Positions 49,940-62,186 of a stretch of DNA of 64,000 nt are shown in pieces. Source of the DNA: Pseudomonas sp. JAI120 (lineage in GTDB: Bacteria > Pseudomonadota > Gammaproteobacteria > Pseudomonadales > Pseudomonadaceae). The notes beneath the pieces are model-generated. The model was not told the origin of the DNA. It searched no databases and saw only the letters and a list, made by a program, of their open reading frames with translations. The stretch is from positions 310,001-374,000 of the forward strand of contig NZ_JACHCZ010000004.1 of assembly GCF_014207255.1 (NCBI RefSeq), written 5' to 3'. Position numbers and translations under genes: made by a program. Positions within the stretch are counted from its first letter, which is position 1, and the number at the start of each line of letters is the position of its first letter.

Positions 49940-52900
49940 GAGGATGCTCCTTCAGTTTCCAACACAGGTTCGGCACGCTTGGGCGGCAGCGGCGCAAAGT
50001 AGCCCACCACCAGCAACAACCCACCCACGCCGATAAACGACACGATCCGCGCCAGGCCGCCACGGTTGCTCAACTCGACAAAGAACAGCTTGGCCACCAC
50101 TACCGCGATCAACGCCGCACCGATCAGCCACACTTCGCGGCGATGGCGCAGGTGGCCGCCGATCATCAGGCCGAGGGCGATCAGCGTCCAGACAATCGAC
50201 AGACCGGCTTGCACCAACATCGACTCCAGCAACGCATCCAGATGGAACGGCACGCCGCCCCAGTGGTGTGCGGTGCGCATCACCAGGGCCGTAAAGAACG
50301 CGAACAACGAGATACCCGCAATGCCTTGGGCGATCAATTCAGCGCGTGGCCCTCGCTGCGGCGCCACGCTGCGCGACCACAGGTACACGCCCAGCAGCGC
50401 AAACAGCAAGCCCAGATCCAGCGGGTTGAGCAACGGCACATAGGGCAACGGCTTTGCCGTGCCGTCGCTGAAGGTATTCGCCAGCCAGAACCAGCCCAGC
50501 ATCAGTACCGCCAATGGGAGTGCCGCCAACACTCGATATTCCCGTGGATACGCCGACACCGGCCACGGCCAGTTGCGCGGTGCAGCAGCCAGCACCAGAT
50601 ACAGACTTGGCAGGATCGCCCAGCCCAACCAGCGCCAGGCGTTGTATTCGCTCGACAGCAACAACAGGCCGTAGCGCAGTTCCAGCGCCAATACGCCGAT
50701 CAACATCCAGCAACCCAACACGTGAGCAACGCTCAGGACGTTGGCCGGCACCACCGTCGCCAAACGCCGCAGCGCGATGAAATGCACGCCAAATACCGCC
50801 AACCAGGCCAGCCAGCCGTACTGCGCCGCCGGGTGGTAATAGTGATGCGCGGACACCAGCAGCACCAGGCCCGCCGCCGGCATCAACAAGATGCACAACA
50901 CGCCCAGCGATGCCCAGCGCAGCCGCGTAGCGAACAGCGCCCAGAGCGCCACGCTGACCGCCGCGATGCCCAGCAGAAACGAGCCTTGGAGCTCGTCGGG
51001 AATAAACCGCAGCACTTCAGCGATCAGCGCCAACGCCCACCACGCCGCGCCCCACACCAGCAGCAGGTCAGACAGGCGTTGCAGCTTGAGTACGGCAAAC
51101 ACCGGCGCATGGGGCTCACGTTGCAAGCGCCAAGCACCGATCAAGGCGGCCAGGCCCAACACCATCGGCGTCCAGAAACCACTATGCCCCAGCGGACGCA
51201 AACCCTCGCTGGTCAGAGGCCCGAGCAGCTCCGGCACCGCCAGCAGGAACGACGCGCCGCCGATCACTTGCAGCAGTAACCCGAACACGAAACTGACGCG
51301 CTGTTGCAGGTACAGGCTCAACCAGATGATCAACAACCCACTGGCCGCCCACACACCACTGGCGCTTTCCCATGGCAGTACAAACAACACGGCGAGATTG
51401 ATCAGCACCAACCCGGCCAACAGCACCACGGACAGCCCGCGCAACAGGCGCACATCGCTGCGTACCATGTCGTCACGCGCCGCCAGCAGCATGCCGCCGA
51501 TCAACGCCAGGCCGACCAACGACGCGGTGAGCAGGCCGTTCCAGCCGGCGTTGAATACCGCTGCCGAGTCGCCGCCTTGCAGGCGCAGCAGGAACAACGC
51601 CCCGCCCAGCAGTTGTACGGCAAACGCCGTGAACAGGAAGGTGCGCGAGCCAATCCGCAAGCCGATAAACAGTGTCGCCAGACCCGCGAGCGCCCAACTG
51701 ATGGCAACGCCTTGAGTCAGCAACAGCAGCGGCGCGAGCAAGTACACACAGGTCAGGCCGAGGCTGGCCAGAACCGGCAGGCCCTTGCGCTCCCAGTCTG
51801 CCGCTTGTTCCATCGCGGCCTTGCGCAGTTGGTCAAAGCTGAACAGCAATGCCGCGCCCAGCAACAGCGCCCCCAAGGGCGCCCCATCCAGCAGCGTGTG
51901 TTCGCCGATGCGTAGTTCACTGAGAAACGCCAGCGCCGAGCCCAATTGCAGCAACAGGCCAAATGCCCGCGCCAACGGCCGCTGCTGACGCAAGCCGAGC
52001 CAGAAGATCCCGGCGCCCTCCACCGCCCAGGCGGCTGCGGTCCAGCGTGCATCGAGGCCCAGGGGAATCGCCAGGCTGACAAAGATCACCCCCAGGGCCA
52101 GACAGGTTTCCGCCAGCAGCAAAGCGCGCCCGCCACTGAGCACGCGGGCCAGGCCCATGTAGAGGATGCCCAGGCCCAGTGCGCTGAACGCAGCGGCGAA
52201 CTCAAGGTGCTGCACCAGCGCGAACTGCAGGCCAAAACCCACCAGCGGCGGGCCGAACAGCATGCTGCCGTCGACGTAATCGCCTTTGGATGCCGACCAG
52301 CGCAACAACGCATCACGGCCTTCGGGTGCATCGCCCATCTCCCGCAACTTGCGCCGGGCGAACAACAGGCCGATAGCCAGGTACATCAGGAAAAACAGGA
52401 TCAGGAACGGCTCGGTACTCCACAGCAGTTCCGGCGTATAGGAACGCATGCCCCAGGCAAAGACGATACCGAAGGTGCCGACAAAGCCGATCAGGTTGAG
52501 CAAGCGCCAGGCCTTGAACCACGCGATGGCAAGGATACCGGCGTTGAGCAGGGCAAAATAACTGAACAGCGCGACGTGGTTGCCGGCGCCGGTCGACGTC
52601 AGGATCGGCGCCGCGAAACCGCCGAGCGCTGCCGCACAGGCCAGTCCCAACGCATCCTGGGTAATCGCCAGGATCGCTGAGAAGACCGTGACCGCCACCA
52701 GCAGGCCCAGGGCCGCACTCGGGTCGATCAACGGGTGCAGGCGCATCGCGGCAAACACCGTCAGGTACAGCACCGCGATCCCGGTGCCTTGCAGCATCAA
52801 GCCGTAGTTGCTGTTGCGCAGCCGCAGCCACCAGCCAAGGCCCAGCAGGCCAAGGGCCGCTGCAGCAACCCCGGCGTAACGCAGCTCGATCGGCACCACC

Positions 52901-53451
52901 ATGCCTTCGGTGGCGTAGCGCAGCAGGAAGGCCAGGCCGAGGAACAGCAGCACCACGCCGACACGCAGCACGGTGTTGCCACCAAACAGCCAATTGCGTG
53001 CGCCGCTGATGGCACGTTCGATCAGGTTGGGGCCACGGGGAGCGACAGGTTCTTGAGGCGGGCGTGGCGTCGGGGCAGGCGCCCAGACGTCATCCGGCAG
53101 TGGTTGGCTCGGTTCGGCGACCATCGCGACAGGCGCCAATTCAGCCGGCAACTCCCACACCAGTTCGGGCACCTTGGCGACAGGTGCCGGCTCAGAGACA
53201 GGTGTTTCGACAATGACAGGGCTCGTCGACGTGGGTACTTCCAGTTGCCGCAGGCGCTCACCCAGGGCGATCAGCGCCTTCTGCGTGGTTTCCAACTGAG
53301 CAGCCTGCTGCTGCGCCTGGGTCGCCAGCTTGGACAGGCGAATCGCCTGGCCAATGCCCAACCCCAACAGCGCACCGATACCCGCATCGTAGAACGACTC
53401 ATCGAGCGTCCAGCCGAGCACCAGGCCAATCAGCATGAAAATCCATTGCAT
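49936..53451 (-). CDS. Large DUF2339 polytopic membrane protein
   Basis: The 1171-residue product has an N-terminal membrane segment, a coiled-coil stretch (about 35-70: SKLATQAQQQAAQLETTQKAL), a Pro-rich linker (to about 140) and then a very hydrophobic body with well over 20 predicted helices. It carries no known catalytic motif that I can see. The DUF3999 partner is translated from an overlapping start. Its size and topology recall polysaccharide or lipid transport proteins, but no function is known. Confidence 0.85.
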   Translation of the reverse strand: MQWIFMLIGLVLGWTLDESFYDAGIGALLGLGIGQAIRLSKLATQAQQQAAQLETTQKALIALGERLRQLEVPTSTSPVIVETPVSEPAPVAKVPELVWELPAELAPVAMVAEPSQPLPDDVWAPAPTPRPPQEPVAPRGPNLIERAISGARNWLFGGNTVLRVGVVLLFLGLAFLLRYATEGMVVPIELRYAGVAAAALGLLGLGWWLRLRNSNYGLMLQGTGIAVLYLTVFAAMRLHPLIDPSAALGLLVAVTVFSAILAITQDALGLACAAALGGFAAPILTSTGAGNHVALFSYFALLNAGILAIAWFKAWRLLNLIGFVGTFGIVFAWGMRSYTPELLWSTEPFLILFFLMYLAIGLLFARRKLREMGDAPEGRDALLRWSASKGDYVDGSMLFGPPLVGFGLQFALVQHLEFAAAFSALGLGILYMGLARVLSGGRALLLAETCLALGVIFVSLAIPLGLDARWTAAAWAVEGAGIFWLGLRQQRPLARAFGLLLQLGSALAFLSELRIGEHTLLDGAPLGALLLGAALLFSFDQLRKAAMEQAADWERKGLPVLASLGLTCVYLLAPLLLLTQGVAISWALAGLATLFIGLRIGSRTFLFTAFAVQLLGGALFLLRLQGGDSAAVFNAGWNGLLTASLVGLALIGGMLLAARDDMVRSDVRLLRGLSVVLLAGLVLINLAVLFVLPWESASGVWAASGLLIIWLSLYLQQRVSFVFGLLLQVIGGASFLLAVPELLGPLTSEGLRPLGHSGFWTPMVLGLAALIGAWRLQREPHAPVFAVLKLQRLSDLLLVWGAAWWALALIAEVLRFIPDELQGSFLLGIAAVSVALWALFATRLRWASLGVLCILLMPAAGLVLLVSAHHYYHPAAQYGWLAWLAVFGVHFIALRRLATVVPANVLSVAHVLGCWMLIGVLALELRYGLLLLSSEYNAWRWLGWAILPSLYLVLAAAPRNWPWPVSAYPREYRVLAALPLAVLMLGWFWLANTFSDGTAKPLPYVPLLNPLDLGLLFALLGVYLWSRSVAPQRGPRAELIAQGIAGISLFAFFTALVMRTAHHWGGVPFHLDALLESMLVQAGLSIVWTLIALGLMIGGHLRHRREVWLIGAALIAVVVAKLFFVELSNRGGLARIVSFIGVGGLLLVVGYFAPLPPKRAEPVLETEGASS

Positions 53452-53500
53452 GGTCGATATTCCCTAAGCAAACCGGCGCTCAGTATATCGACGCGCAATC

Positions 53501-53594
53501 AATGTGGGAGGGGGCTTGCTCCCGATAGCGGTGTACCAGTCGACATATCTGCAAACTGACACTCTGCTATCGGGAGCAAGCCCCCTCCCACATT
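53501..53594. repeat. REPIN between the DUF2339 gene and glgP
   Basis: AATGTGGGAGGGGGCTTGCT and AGCAAGCCCCCTCCCACATT are inverted arms extending into CCCGATAGC and GCTATCGGG, with about 38 bases between them. Arms are intact on both sides. Confidence 0.9.
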
Positions 53595-53608
53595 TGCTAT
53601 CGCAGTGT

Positions 53609-56059
<2,451 letters not shown>

Positions 56060-56298
56060 CGGTGCGACCTCGGGCGAGATTGAAGGAGTTGCTAGAGCCT
56101 AGTCGGTCTGACAGACGGTAGACGCTCTGGTTCGGCAGTTTTTTAACTCATTCACCTTTACAGGCATTTGATGCAGGGGTCGTGCCCGATCTGCCCATGT
56201 CCAAGCCTTTGAGCTGAAATACGCAAAATATTGTTCAAAAAAACACCAATCCCGGTATTATCGCGCGCCCAGATACAGCCCCACCTTTTGGAACCCCG

Positions 56299-56733
56299 AT
56301 GAAGCCTCAACTGATCGCCGCCGCGGAACTCGACCGTCTCGAGACTTGGCAGAAATATTCCGCCCACATGTGCGGCGGCTGCGTGTCCAGCTGCTGCACA
56401 CTGCCGGTTGAGGTGAAGATCAAGGACCTGATCCGCATTGGCATCGTCGATGAGTTCGAGCGCGGCGACCCGCCGAAGAACATCGCCAAGCGGTTGCAGA
56501 AGGAAGGCATCGTCGAGCGCTACAACAACAAATCCGAGATTTTTACCCTGCAGCGCATGAGCAACAACGACTGCCTGTACCTGGATCGTAAGACGCGCTT
56601 CTGCACTATTTATGACAAGCGCCCGGATACCTGCCGCAACCACCCGAAAATCGGGCCGCGGCCGGGGTATTGCGCGTACAAGCCGAAGGAAGTGGTGCGC
56701 GAGACCAAATTCAAGACCCTCGATAAGTTCTGA
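56299..56733 (+). CDS. YkgJ-family cysteine-cluster protein
   Basis: The 144-residue cytoplasmic protein carries eight or so cysteines in the family pattern: CGGCVSSCC at about 30, then CLYLDRKTRFC, DTCRNHP and GYCAYK. This arrangement suggests a zinc or iron-sulphur site (UPF0153/YkgJ group); the biochemical function is unknown. It is divergent from glgP, and a REPIN and the shared terminator follow. Confidence 0.85.
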   Translation: MKPQLIAAAELDRLETWQKYSAHMCGGCVSSCCTLPVEVKIKDLIRIGIVDEFERGDPPKNIAKRLQKEGIVERYNNKSEIFTLQRMSNNDCLYLDRKTRFCTIYDKRPDTCRNHPKIGPRPGYCAYKPKEVVRETKFKTLDKF

Positions 56734-56762
56734 TTCGGGTTTTGCGGGGCTCTCAAGGGCCC

Positions 56763-56829
56763 CATCGGGGGCAAGCCCCCTCCCACATTGGAATGCATTT
56801 CAAATGTGGGAGGGGGCTTGCCCCCGATG
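56763..56829. repeat. REPIN after the cysteine-cluster gene
   Basis: CATCGGGGGCAAGCCCCCTC and GAGGGGGCTTGCCCCCGATG are perfect inverted arms flanking CCCACATTGGAATGCATTTC. The whole can form one long hairpin. Confidence 0.9.
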
Positions 56830-56863
56830 AGGCCGGTAAAGCCACCACCAAAACTGCAGGCAT

Positions 56864-56901
56864 AAAAAAACGCCCCCGGCCTTTCGACCGGGGGCGTTTT
56901 T
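56864..56901. terminator. Bidirectional terminator between the cysteine-cluster gene and typA
   Basis: AAAACGCCCCCGG and CCGGGGGCGTTTT pair perfectly over 13 bases around an 8-base loop, with A and T runs on both sides. It serves the convergent genes. Confidence 0.92.
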
Positions 56902-56919
56902 CATTCAGCCTGAGTTAAC

Positions 56920-58740
56920 TCAGTTCTTGGATTTCTTGGCAGCGCGGGTACGCTCGCCTTCGTCCAGGATCTTCTTACGCAGGCGGATCGACTTCGGCGT
57001 CACTTCGCACAGCTCGTCGTCCTGGATGAATTCCAGGGCCTGTTCCAGGGTGAAGCGAACAGGTGGAACCAGGGCGATGGTTTCGTCTTTACCCGAAGCA
57101 CGCATGTTGTCGAGCTTCTTGCCTTTGGTTGGGTTGACGCCCATGTCGTTGTCACGGCTGTTCAGACCAACGATCTGACCGTTGTAGATCTCTTGACCGT
57201 GTTCAACGAACAGCTTGCCACGCGCCTGGAGGGTTTCCAGGGAGTAGGTCAGTGCCTTGCCGGTTTCTACCGAGACCAGAACACCGTTCTGACGGCCGGA
57301 CATGTCGCCGGACTTCATGGTGTCGTAGCGATCGAAGATCGAGGTCAGGATGCCAGCACCGTTGGTCAGGGTCAGGAACTGGTTACGGAAACCGATCAGA
57401 CCACGAGCAGGGATGTTGTATTCCAGACGCACACGGCCTTTGCCATCCGGCACCATGTTGGTCAGGTCGCCCTTACGCAGGCCCATCTCTTCCATGACCT
57501 TGCCCTGGGATTCTTCAGGGGTGTCGATGGTGACGTTTTCGAACGGTTCCTGCTTCACGCCGTCAACCTGACGGATGATCACTTCTGGACGACCAACGCC
57601 CATTTCGAAGCCTTCGCGACGCATGGTTTCGATCAGTACCGAGAGGTGCAGCTCACCACGGCCGGAAACCTTGAACTTGTCAGCCGAGTCGCCTTCTTCA
57701 ACGCGCAGTGCAACGTTGTACAGCAGCTCTTTGTCCAGACGTTCCTTAATGTTACGGGAAGTCACGAACTTGCCTTCTTTACCGCAGAAAGGCGAGTCGT
57801 TTACCTGGAAGGTCATGGAAACGGTTGGCTCGTCAACGGTCAGAGGCTTCATCGCCTCGACAGTGTCCGGCTGGCACAGGGTGTCGGAGATGAACAGCGA
57901 GTCCATACCGCTGACGCACACGATGTCGCCGGCGAAGGCTTCTTCAACGTCGATACGGTGCAGGCCGTGGTGACCCATCAGCTTCAGGATACGACCGTTA
58001 CGCTTCTTGCCGTCGGCGCCGATAGCGACAACCGGGGTGTTCGGCTTGACGCTACCACGGGCGATACGGCCAACGCCGATAACACCCAGGAAGCTGTTGT
58101 AGTCCAGTGCCGAGATTTGCATCTGGAACGGACCGTCACGGTCAACCTTCGGTGGTGGAACGTGGTCAACGATCGCCTGGTACAGCGGGGTCATGTCTTC
58201 CGCCATGGCGGTGTGTTCCAGACCGGCAATACCGTTCAGGGCCGATGCGTAGATCACTTGGAAATCAAGTTGCTCTTCGGTGGCGCCCAGGTTGTCGAAC
58301 AGGTCGAAGATCTGGTCCAGAACCCAGTCCGGACGCGCGCCTGGACGGTCAACCTTGTTGATGCACACGATCGGACGCAGGCCGGCTTCGAAAGCCTTCT
58401 TGGTCACGAAACGGGTTTGCGGCATAGGGCCGTCTTGAGCGTCAACCAGCAGCAGAACGGAGTCAACCATCGACATTACGCGTTCTACTTCGCCGCCGAA
58501 GTCGGCGTGGCCCGGGGTGTCCACGATGTTGATGTGGTAGCCGTTCCAGTTGATAGCGGTGTTTTTAGCCAGGATGGTAATACCGCGCTCTTTTTCCTGG
58601 TCGTTGGAGTCCATCACGCGCTCGTCGTTGAGCTCGTTGCGCTCCAGGGTGCCGGATTGACGCAGGAGTTTGTCTACCAGGGTGGTTTTACCATGGTCAA
58701 CGTGGGCAATGATGGCGATGTTACGTAGATTTTCGATCAC
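56920..58740 (-). CDS. typA: Ribosome-associated GTPase TypA/BipA
   Basis: This 606-residue translational GTPase has G1 AHVDHGKTT, the switch I Thr in KERGIT, G3 DTPGHADFGGE and G4 NKVD. EF-G-like domains III and V and the TypA-specific C-terminal domain (KKLDNMRASGKDE) follow. It acts in 50S subunit assembly and stress adaptation. It is a single gene ending at a strong terminator. A ribosome site GAGA lies near the ATG. Confidence 0.98.
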   Translation of the reverse strand: MIENLRNIAIIAHVDHGKTTLVDKLLRQSGTLERNELNDERVMDSNDQEKERGITILAKNTAINWNGYHINIVDTPGHADFGGEVERVMSMVDSVLLLVDAQDGPMPQTRFVTKKAFEAGLRPIVCINKVDRPGARPDWVLDQIFDLFDNLGATEEQLDFQVIYASALNGIAGLEHTAMAEDMTPLYQAIVDHVPPPKVDRDGPFQMQISALDYNSFLGVIGVGRIARGSVKPNTPVVAIGADGKKRNGRILKLMGHHGLHRIDVEEAFAGDIVCVSGMDSLFISDTLCQPDTVEAMKPLTVDEPTVSMTFQVNDSPFCGKEGKFVTSRNIKERLDKELLYNVALRVEEGDSADKFKVSGRGELHLSVLIETMRREGFEMGVGRPEVIIRQVDGVKQEPFENVTIDTPEESQGKVMEEMGLRKGDLTNMVPDGKGRVRLEYNIPARGLIGFRNQFLTLTNGAGILTSIFDRYDTMKSGDMSGRQNGVLVSVETGKALTYSLETLQARGKLFVEHGQEIYNGQIVGLNSRDNDMGVNPTKGKKLDNMRASGKDETIALVPPVRFTLEQALEFIQDDELCEVTPKSIRLRKKILDEGERTRAAKKSKN

Positions 58741-58879
58741 TTGTGTATCTCGATCAGAGGATTCGGTGTGCTGACAGGTCGTGGCAGCGATTAACAGTAG
58801 AGTCAGGCCTTGCCGTTACAGCTTGACGGCAGAGTCGGGGGGCCGGTGACGCAGGCCACAGGCAAACAGCCCCGGGCTC

Positions 58880-60334
58880 TTAGCTCGGTCGATAAACGCG
58901 CACATTGGCATGCCCCTCACTGAGCAAATGGTGGGCATGCAGGCGACTCATCACGCCTTTGTCGCAATACAGCAGGTACTGACGGCTGTTATCCAGTTCC
59001 TTGAAACGCGCGTTCAATGCATAGAACGGCAGCGTTTGTACGTCGATGCCGGCGACTTCCAGCGGCTCATCTTCAGCGGCATCCGGGTGACGGATGTCGA
59101 TGACGATCTGACCGGCCAGGGCTTCGCCAACTTCTTCGATCTGCACATCCTGGCCCAGCTCGTCGATAACACGATCGATCGGGACCAGCTTGGCGTTCTG
59201 GATCGCACGCTCCAGAACCGCCATATCAAACTGTTGTTCTTCGTACTCCACGCGGTTGCGCTTGGCGTGGGTCTTGGGGTTCACCGAAATGACCCCGCAG
59301 TATTCAGGCATGTGCTTGGCAAAGTCGGCGGTGCCGATTGCTTCTGCCAAGTCGATAATGTCCTGCTTGTGGCTGGCGATCAGCGGGCGCAGCACCAGCT
59401 TTTCAGTCACGCAGTCGATCAGCGACAGGTTCGGCAGCGTCTGGCTGGAAACCTGGGAAATCGCTTCACCGGTCACCAGCGCGTCGATCTGCAACTGATC
59501 GGCGATTCGGGACGCGGCGCGCAACATCATACGCTTCAAAACTACGCCCATATGACTGTTATCGACTTTACCGAGAATTTCGCCCAGCACTTCCTCGAAC
59601 GGTACGCTCACAAATAGCACGCGTTGGGAGCTGCCGTACTTCTTCCAGATAAAGTGCGCAACTTCCATCACGCCCAATTCGTGTGCACGTCCGCCCAGGT
59701 TAAAGAAGCAGAAGTGGCTCATCAGGCCGCGGCGCATGATCTGGTAGGCCGCCACCGTGGAATCGAAACCGCCGGACATGAGGACCAGGGTCTGTTCCAG
59801 GGCGCCCAGCGGATAGCCGCCGATGCTGTCGTGCTGGCTGTGAATCACAAACAACCGTTGGTCGCGAATTTCCATGCGCACTTCAATTTGCGGCGCCTTG
59901 AGGGAAATTCCGGCGGCGCCGCACTCGCGACGCAGCTTGCTGCCGACGTATTTCTCGACGTCCATGGAGCTGAATGGGTGCTTGCCGGCACGCTTGCAGC
60001 GCACCGAAAAAATCTTGCCTTCAAGGCTGTCGCCGAAGTGCCGTTTGCATTTTTCGGTGATGTCGTCGAAGTCGCCCAGCGGGTACTCATCCACCTGCAG
60101 GAAATGCGCGATACCCGGCATGCAGCTCAGGCGCTCGGTCATGTCCTTCAAGGCTTTGGCGTCGGTCAGGCGGGTTTCCAGCTCGAGGTTGTCCCACACA
60201 CCGTTCACCACCACAGCCGGGTCCAGATCGCGGAGCACGGCACGGATGTTCTTGGCCAACTGACGGATGAAACGCATCCGTACCGGTCGGCTCTTGATGG
60301 TGATCTCGGGGAAGACTTTAACGATTAATTTCAT
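58880..60334 (-). CDS. thiI: tRNA 4-thiouridine synthase / sulfurtransferase ThiI
   Basis: The 484-residue product has an N-terminal ferredoxin-like and THUMP region, a PP-loop ATP pyrophosphatase motif (LMSGGFDSTVAAYQ) and a C-terminal rhodanese domain. The persulfide Cys at residue 457 (LLYCDKG) corresponds to E. coli Cys456. It makes s4U8 in tRNA and feeds sulfur to thiamin thiazole synthesis. ATG 60334 starts the standard MKLIVKVFPEI; extra upstream codons are not conserved-looking. Confidence 0.97.
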   Translation of the reverse strand: MKLIVKVFPEITIKSRPVRMRFIRQLAKNIRAVLRDLDPAVVVNGVWDNLELETRLTDAKALKDMTERLSCMPGIAHFLQVDEYPLGDFDDITEKCKRHFGDSLEGKIFSVRCKRAGKHPFSSMDVEKYVGSKLRRECGAAGISLKAPQIEVRMEIRDQRLFVIHSQHDSIGGYPLGALEQTLVLMSGGFDSTVAAYQIMRRGLMSHFCFFNLGGRAHELGVMEVAHFIWKKYGSSQRVLFVSVPFEEVLGEILGKVDNSHMGVVLKRMMLRAASRIADQLQIDALVTGEAISQVSSQTLPNLSLIDCVTEKLVLRPLIASHKQDIIDLAEAIGTADFAKHMPEYCGVISVNPKTHAKRNRVEYEEQQFDMAVLERAIQNAKLVPIDRVIDELGQDVQIEEVGEALAGQIVIDIRHPDAAEDEPLEVAGIDVQTLPFYALNARFKELDNSRQYLLYCDKGVMSRLHAHHLLSEGHANVRVYRPS

Positions 60335-60431
60335 GGAAACAGCGCGCGCAGGGCCTGCCGAAAAAGGGGGGCGCGGATTATAGCGGAAATCGCTCAAGGT
60401 TTAACCAGTTAATATGCACAACACTCACCAC

Positions 60432-60446
60432 GCACTAAAGAGGTGC
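60432..60446. promoter_or_regulatory. NtrC-like enhancer site upstream of glnA
   Basis: GCACTAAAGAGGTGC matches GCACC-N5-GGTGC with one change. It lies about 105 bases upstream of the -24 element, a usual enhancer distance. Confidence 0.65.
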
Positions 60447-60550
60447 ATTTGCATCGCCAGACGCCACATTTCAGTGCTCGAATTTCGGGCTTTTGTCGCT
60501 ATGTACCTTTTATAGGGCGTTTTTGGAGCAAAAAACCCATGTTGGCGCAC

Positions 60551-60566
60551 TGGCATGCAATTTGCT
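60551..60566 (+). promoter_or_regulatory. Sigma-54 promoter of glnA
   Basis: TGGCATGCAATTTGCT fits TGGCAYR-N4-TTGCW at every specified position. The expected start is about 12 bases downstream, near 60577. Confidence 0.88.
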
Positions 60567-60668
60567 CTCTTGTGAGGCAGGTTGCCATGGCGGACTATCC
60601 GCGCCGGCATCACCCACATTCTAAGGGCTAACTCCACTACCCCAGCCCGAAGCCACCCGGAGGACACT

Positions 60669-62075
60669 ATGTCGAAGTCGGTTCAACTCATCAAAGATCA
60701 TGACGTTAAATGGATTGATCTGCGCTTCACGGACACCAAAGGCACTCAGCACCACGTGACCATGCCGGCTCGCGACGCGCTGGATGATGCTTTCTTCGAA
60801 GAAGGCAAAATGTTCGACGGTTCCTCCATCGCTGGCTGGAAAGGCATCGAAGCCTCCGACATGATCCTGATGCCGGACGACAGCACTGCCGTCCTCGACC
60901 CGTTCACCGAAGACCCAACCCTGATCATCGTCTGCGACGTGATCGAGCCTTCGACCATGCAAGGCTACGACCGTGACCCACGTGCGATCGCCAAGCGTGC
61001 CGAGGAATACCTGAAGTCGACCGGTATCGGCGACACCGTATTCGTAGGCCCGGAACCAGAATTCTTCATCTTTGATTCGGTCAAGTTCAAGTCCGACATC
61101 TCCGGTTCCATGTTCAAGATTTTCTCCGAACAAGGTTCGTGGATGTCCGACCAGGACGTGGAAGGCGGCAACAAAGGCCACCGTCCAGGCATCAAAGGTG
61201 GCTACTTCCCAGTTCCGCCGTTCGACCACGACCACGAAATCCGTACCTCCATGTGCAACGCCATGGAAGAAATGGGCCTGGTCATCGAAGTTCACCACCA
61301 CGAAGTGGCGACTGCCGGCCAGAACGAAATCGGTGTGAAATTCAACACCCTGGTTGCCAAGGCTGACGAAGTCCAGACCCTGAAGTACTGCGTACACAAC
61401 GTGGCTGATGCCTACGGCCGTACCGCTACCTTCATGCCTAAGCCGCTGTACGGCGATAACGGTTCGGGTATGCACGTTCACCTGTCCATCGCCAAAGAAG
61501 GCAAGAACACCTTCGCTGGCGAAGGTTATGCCGGCCTGTCCGACACCGCCCTGTACTTCATCGGCGGCATCATCAAGCACGGTAAGGCCCTGAACGGCTT
61601 CACCAACCCGTCGACCAACTCCTACAAGCGTCTGGTCCCAGGTTTCGAAGCACCGGTAATGCTGGCCTACTCGGCTCGCAACCGTTCCGCCTCGATCCGT
61701 ATTCCTTACGTGTCCAGCCCGCGCGCTCGCCGTATCGAAGCCCGCTTCCCGGATCCGGCAGCCAACCCATACCTGGCCTTCGCTGCCCTGGTCATGGCCG
61801 GCCTGGACGGTATCCAGAACAAGATCCACCCTGGCGACGCAGCCGACAAAAACTTGTACGACCTGCCGCCTGAAGAGGCCAAAGAGATCCCACAAGTGTG
61901 CGGCAGCCTGAAAGAAGCCCTGGAAGAGCTGGACAAGGGCCGTGCGTTCCTGACCAAAGGCGGCGTATTCAGCGACGACTTCATCGATGCCTACATCGAG
62001 CTGAAAAGCGAAGAAGAAATCAAAGTACGCACCTTCGTACACCCACTGGAATACGAGCTGTACTACAGCTGCTGA
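60669..62075 (+). CDS. glnA: Glutamine synthetase, type I
   Basis: This 468-residue ATP-dependent enzyme makes glutamine from glutamate and ammonium. It has the metal and substrate segments MFDGSSIAGWKGI, FGPEPEFF-type GPEPEFFIFD, GSGMHVHLS and NRSASIRIP. The adenylylation site is Tyr397 in NLYDLPPEE, so activity is covalently regulated by GlnE. GGAGGA precedes ATG 60669. Transcription is expected from the sigma-54 promoter upstream under nitrogen limitation. Confidence 0.99.
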   Translation: MSKSVQLIKDHDVKWIDLRFTDTKGTQHHVTMPARDALDDAFFEEGKMFDGSSIAGWKGIEASDMILMPDDSTAVLDPFTEDPTLIIVCDVIEPSTMQGYDRDPRAIAKRAEEYLKSTGIGDTVFVGPEPEFFIFDSVKFKSDISGSMFKIFSEQGSWMSDQDVEGGNKGHRPGIKGGYFPVPPFDHDHEIRTSMCNAMEEMGLVIEVHHHEVATAGQNEIGVKFNTLVAKADEVQTLKYCVHNVADAYGRTATFMPKPLYGDNGSGMHVHLSIAKEGKNTFAGEGYAGLSDTALYFIGGIIKHGKALNGFTNPSTNSYKRLVPGFEAPVMLAYSARNRSASIRIPYVSSPRARRIEARFPDPAANPYLAFAALVMAGLDGIQNKIHPGDAADKNLYDLPPEEAKEIPQVCGSLKEALEELDKGRAFLTKGGVFSDDFIDAYIELKSEEEIKVRTFVHPLEYELYYSC

Positions 62076-62104
62076 TCCGGTAGCGCTGCTTGACGCAGCG
62101 TGAA

Positions 62105-62135
62105 GAAAAAGGCCTCCTTCGGGAGGTCTTTTTTT
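62105..62135 (+). terminator. Rho-independent terminator of glnA
   Basis: GGCCTCC and GGGAGGTC form a short stem around TTC, preceded by AAAAA and followed by seven T residues, 30 bases after the glnA stop. Confidence 0.88.
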
Positions 62136-62186
62136 GCCCGGGAATTAACCCGAATCCCCCCACTCCCTCCCACAAGGAGATCAGCA

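Larger units (their letters stand above)
60335..60668 (+). promoter_or_regulatory. glnA upstream control region
   Basis: This 334-base gene-free region lies between divergent thiI and glnA. It contains an NtrC-like site at 60432-60446, a possible weaker one near 60466-60480 (GCCACATTTCAGTGC) and the sigma-54 promoter at 60551-60566, then about 100 bases of leader to glnA. Confidence 0.75.
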
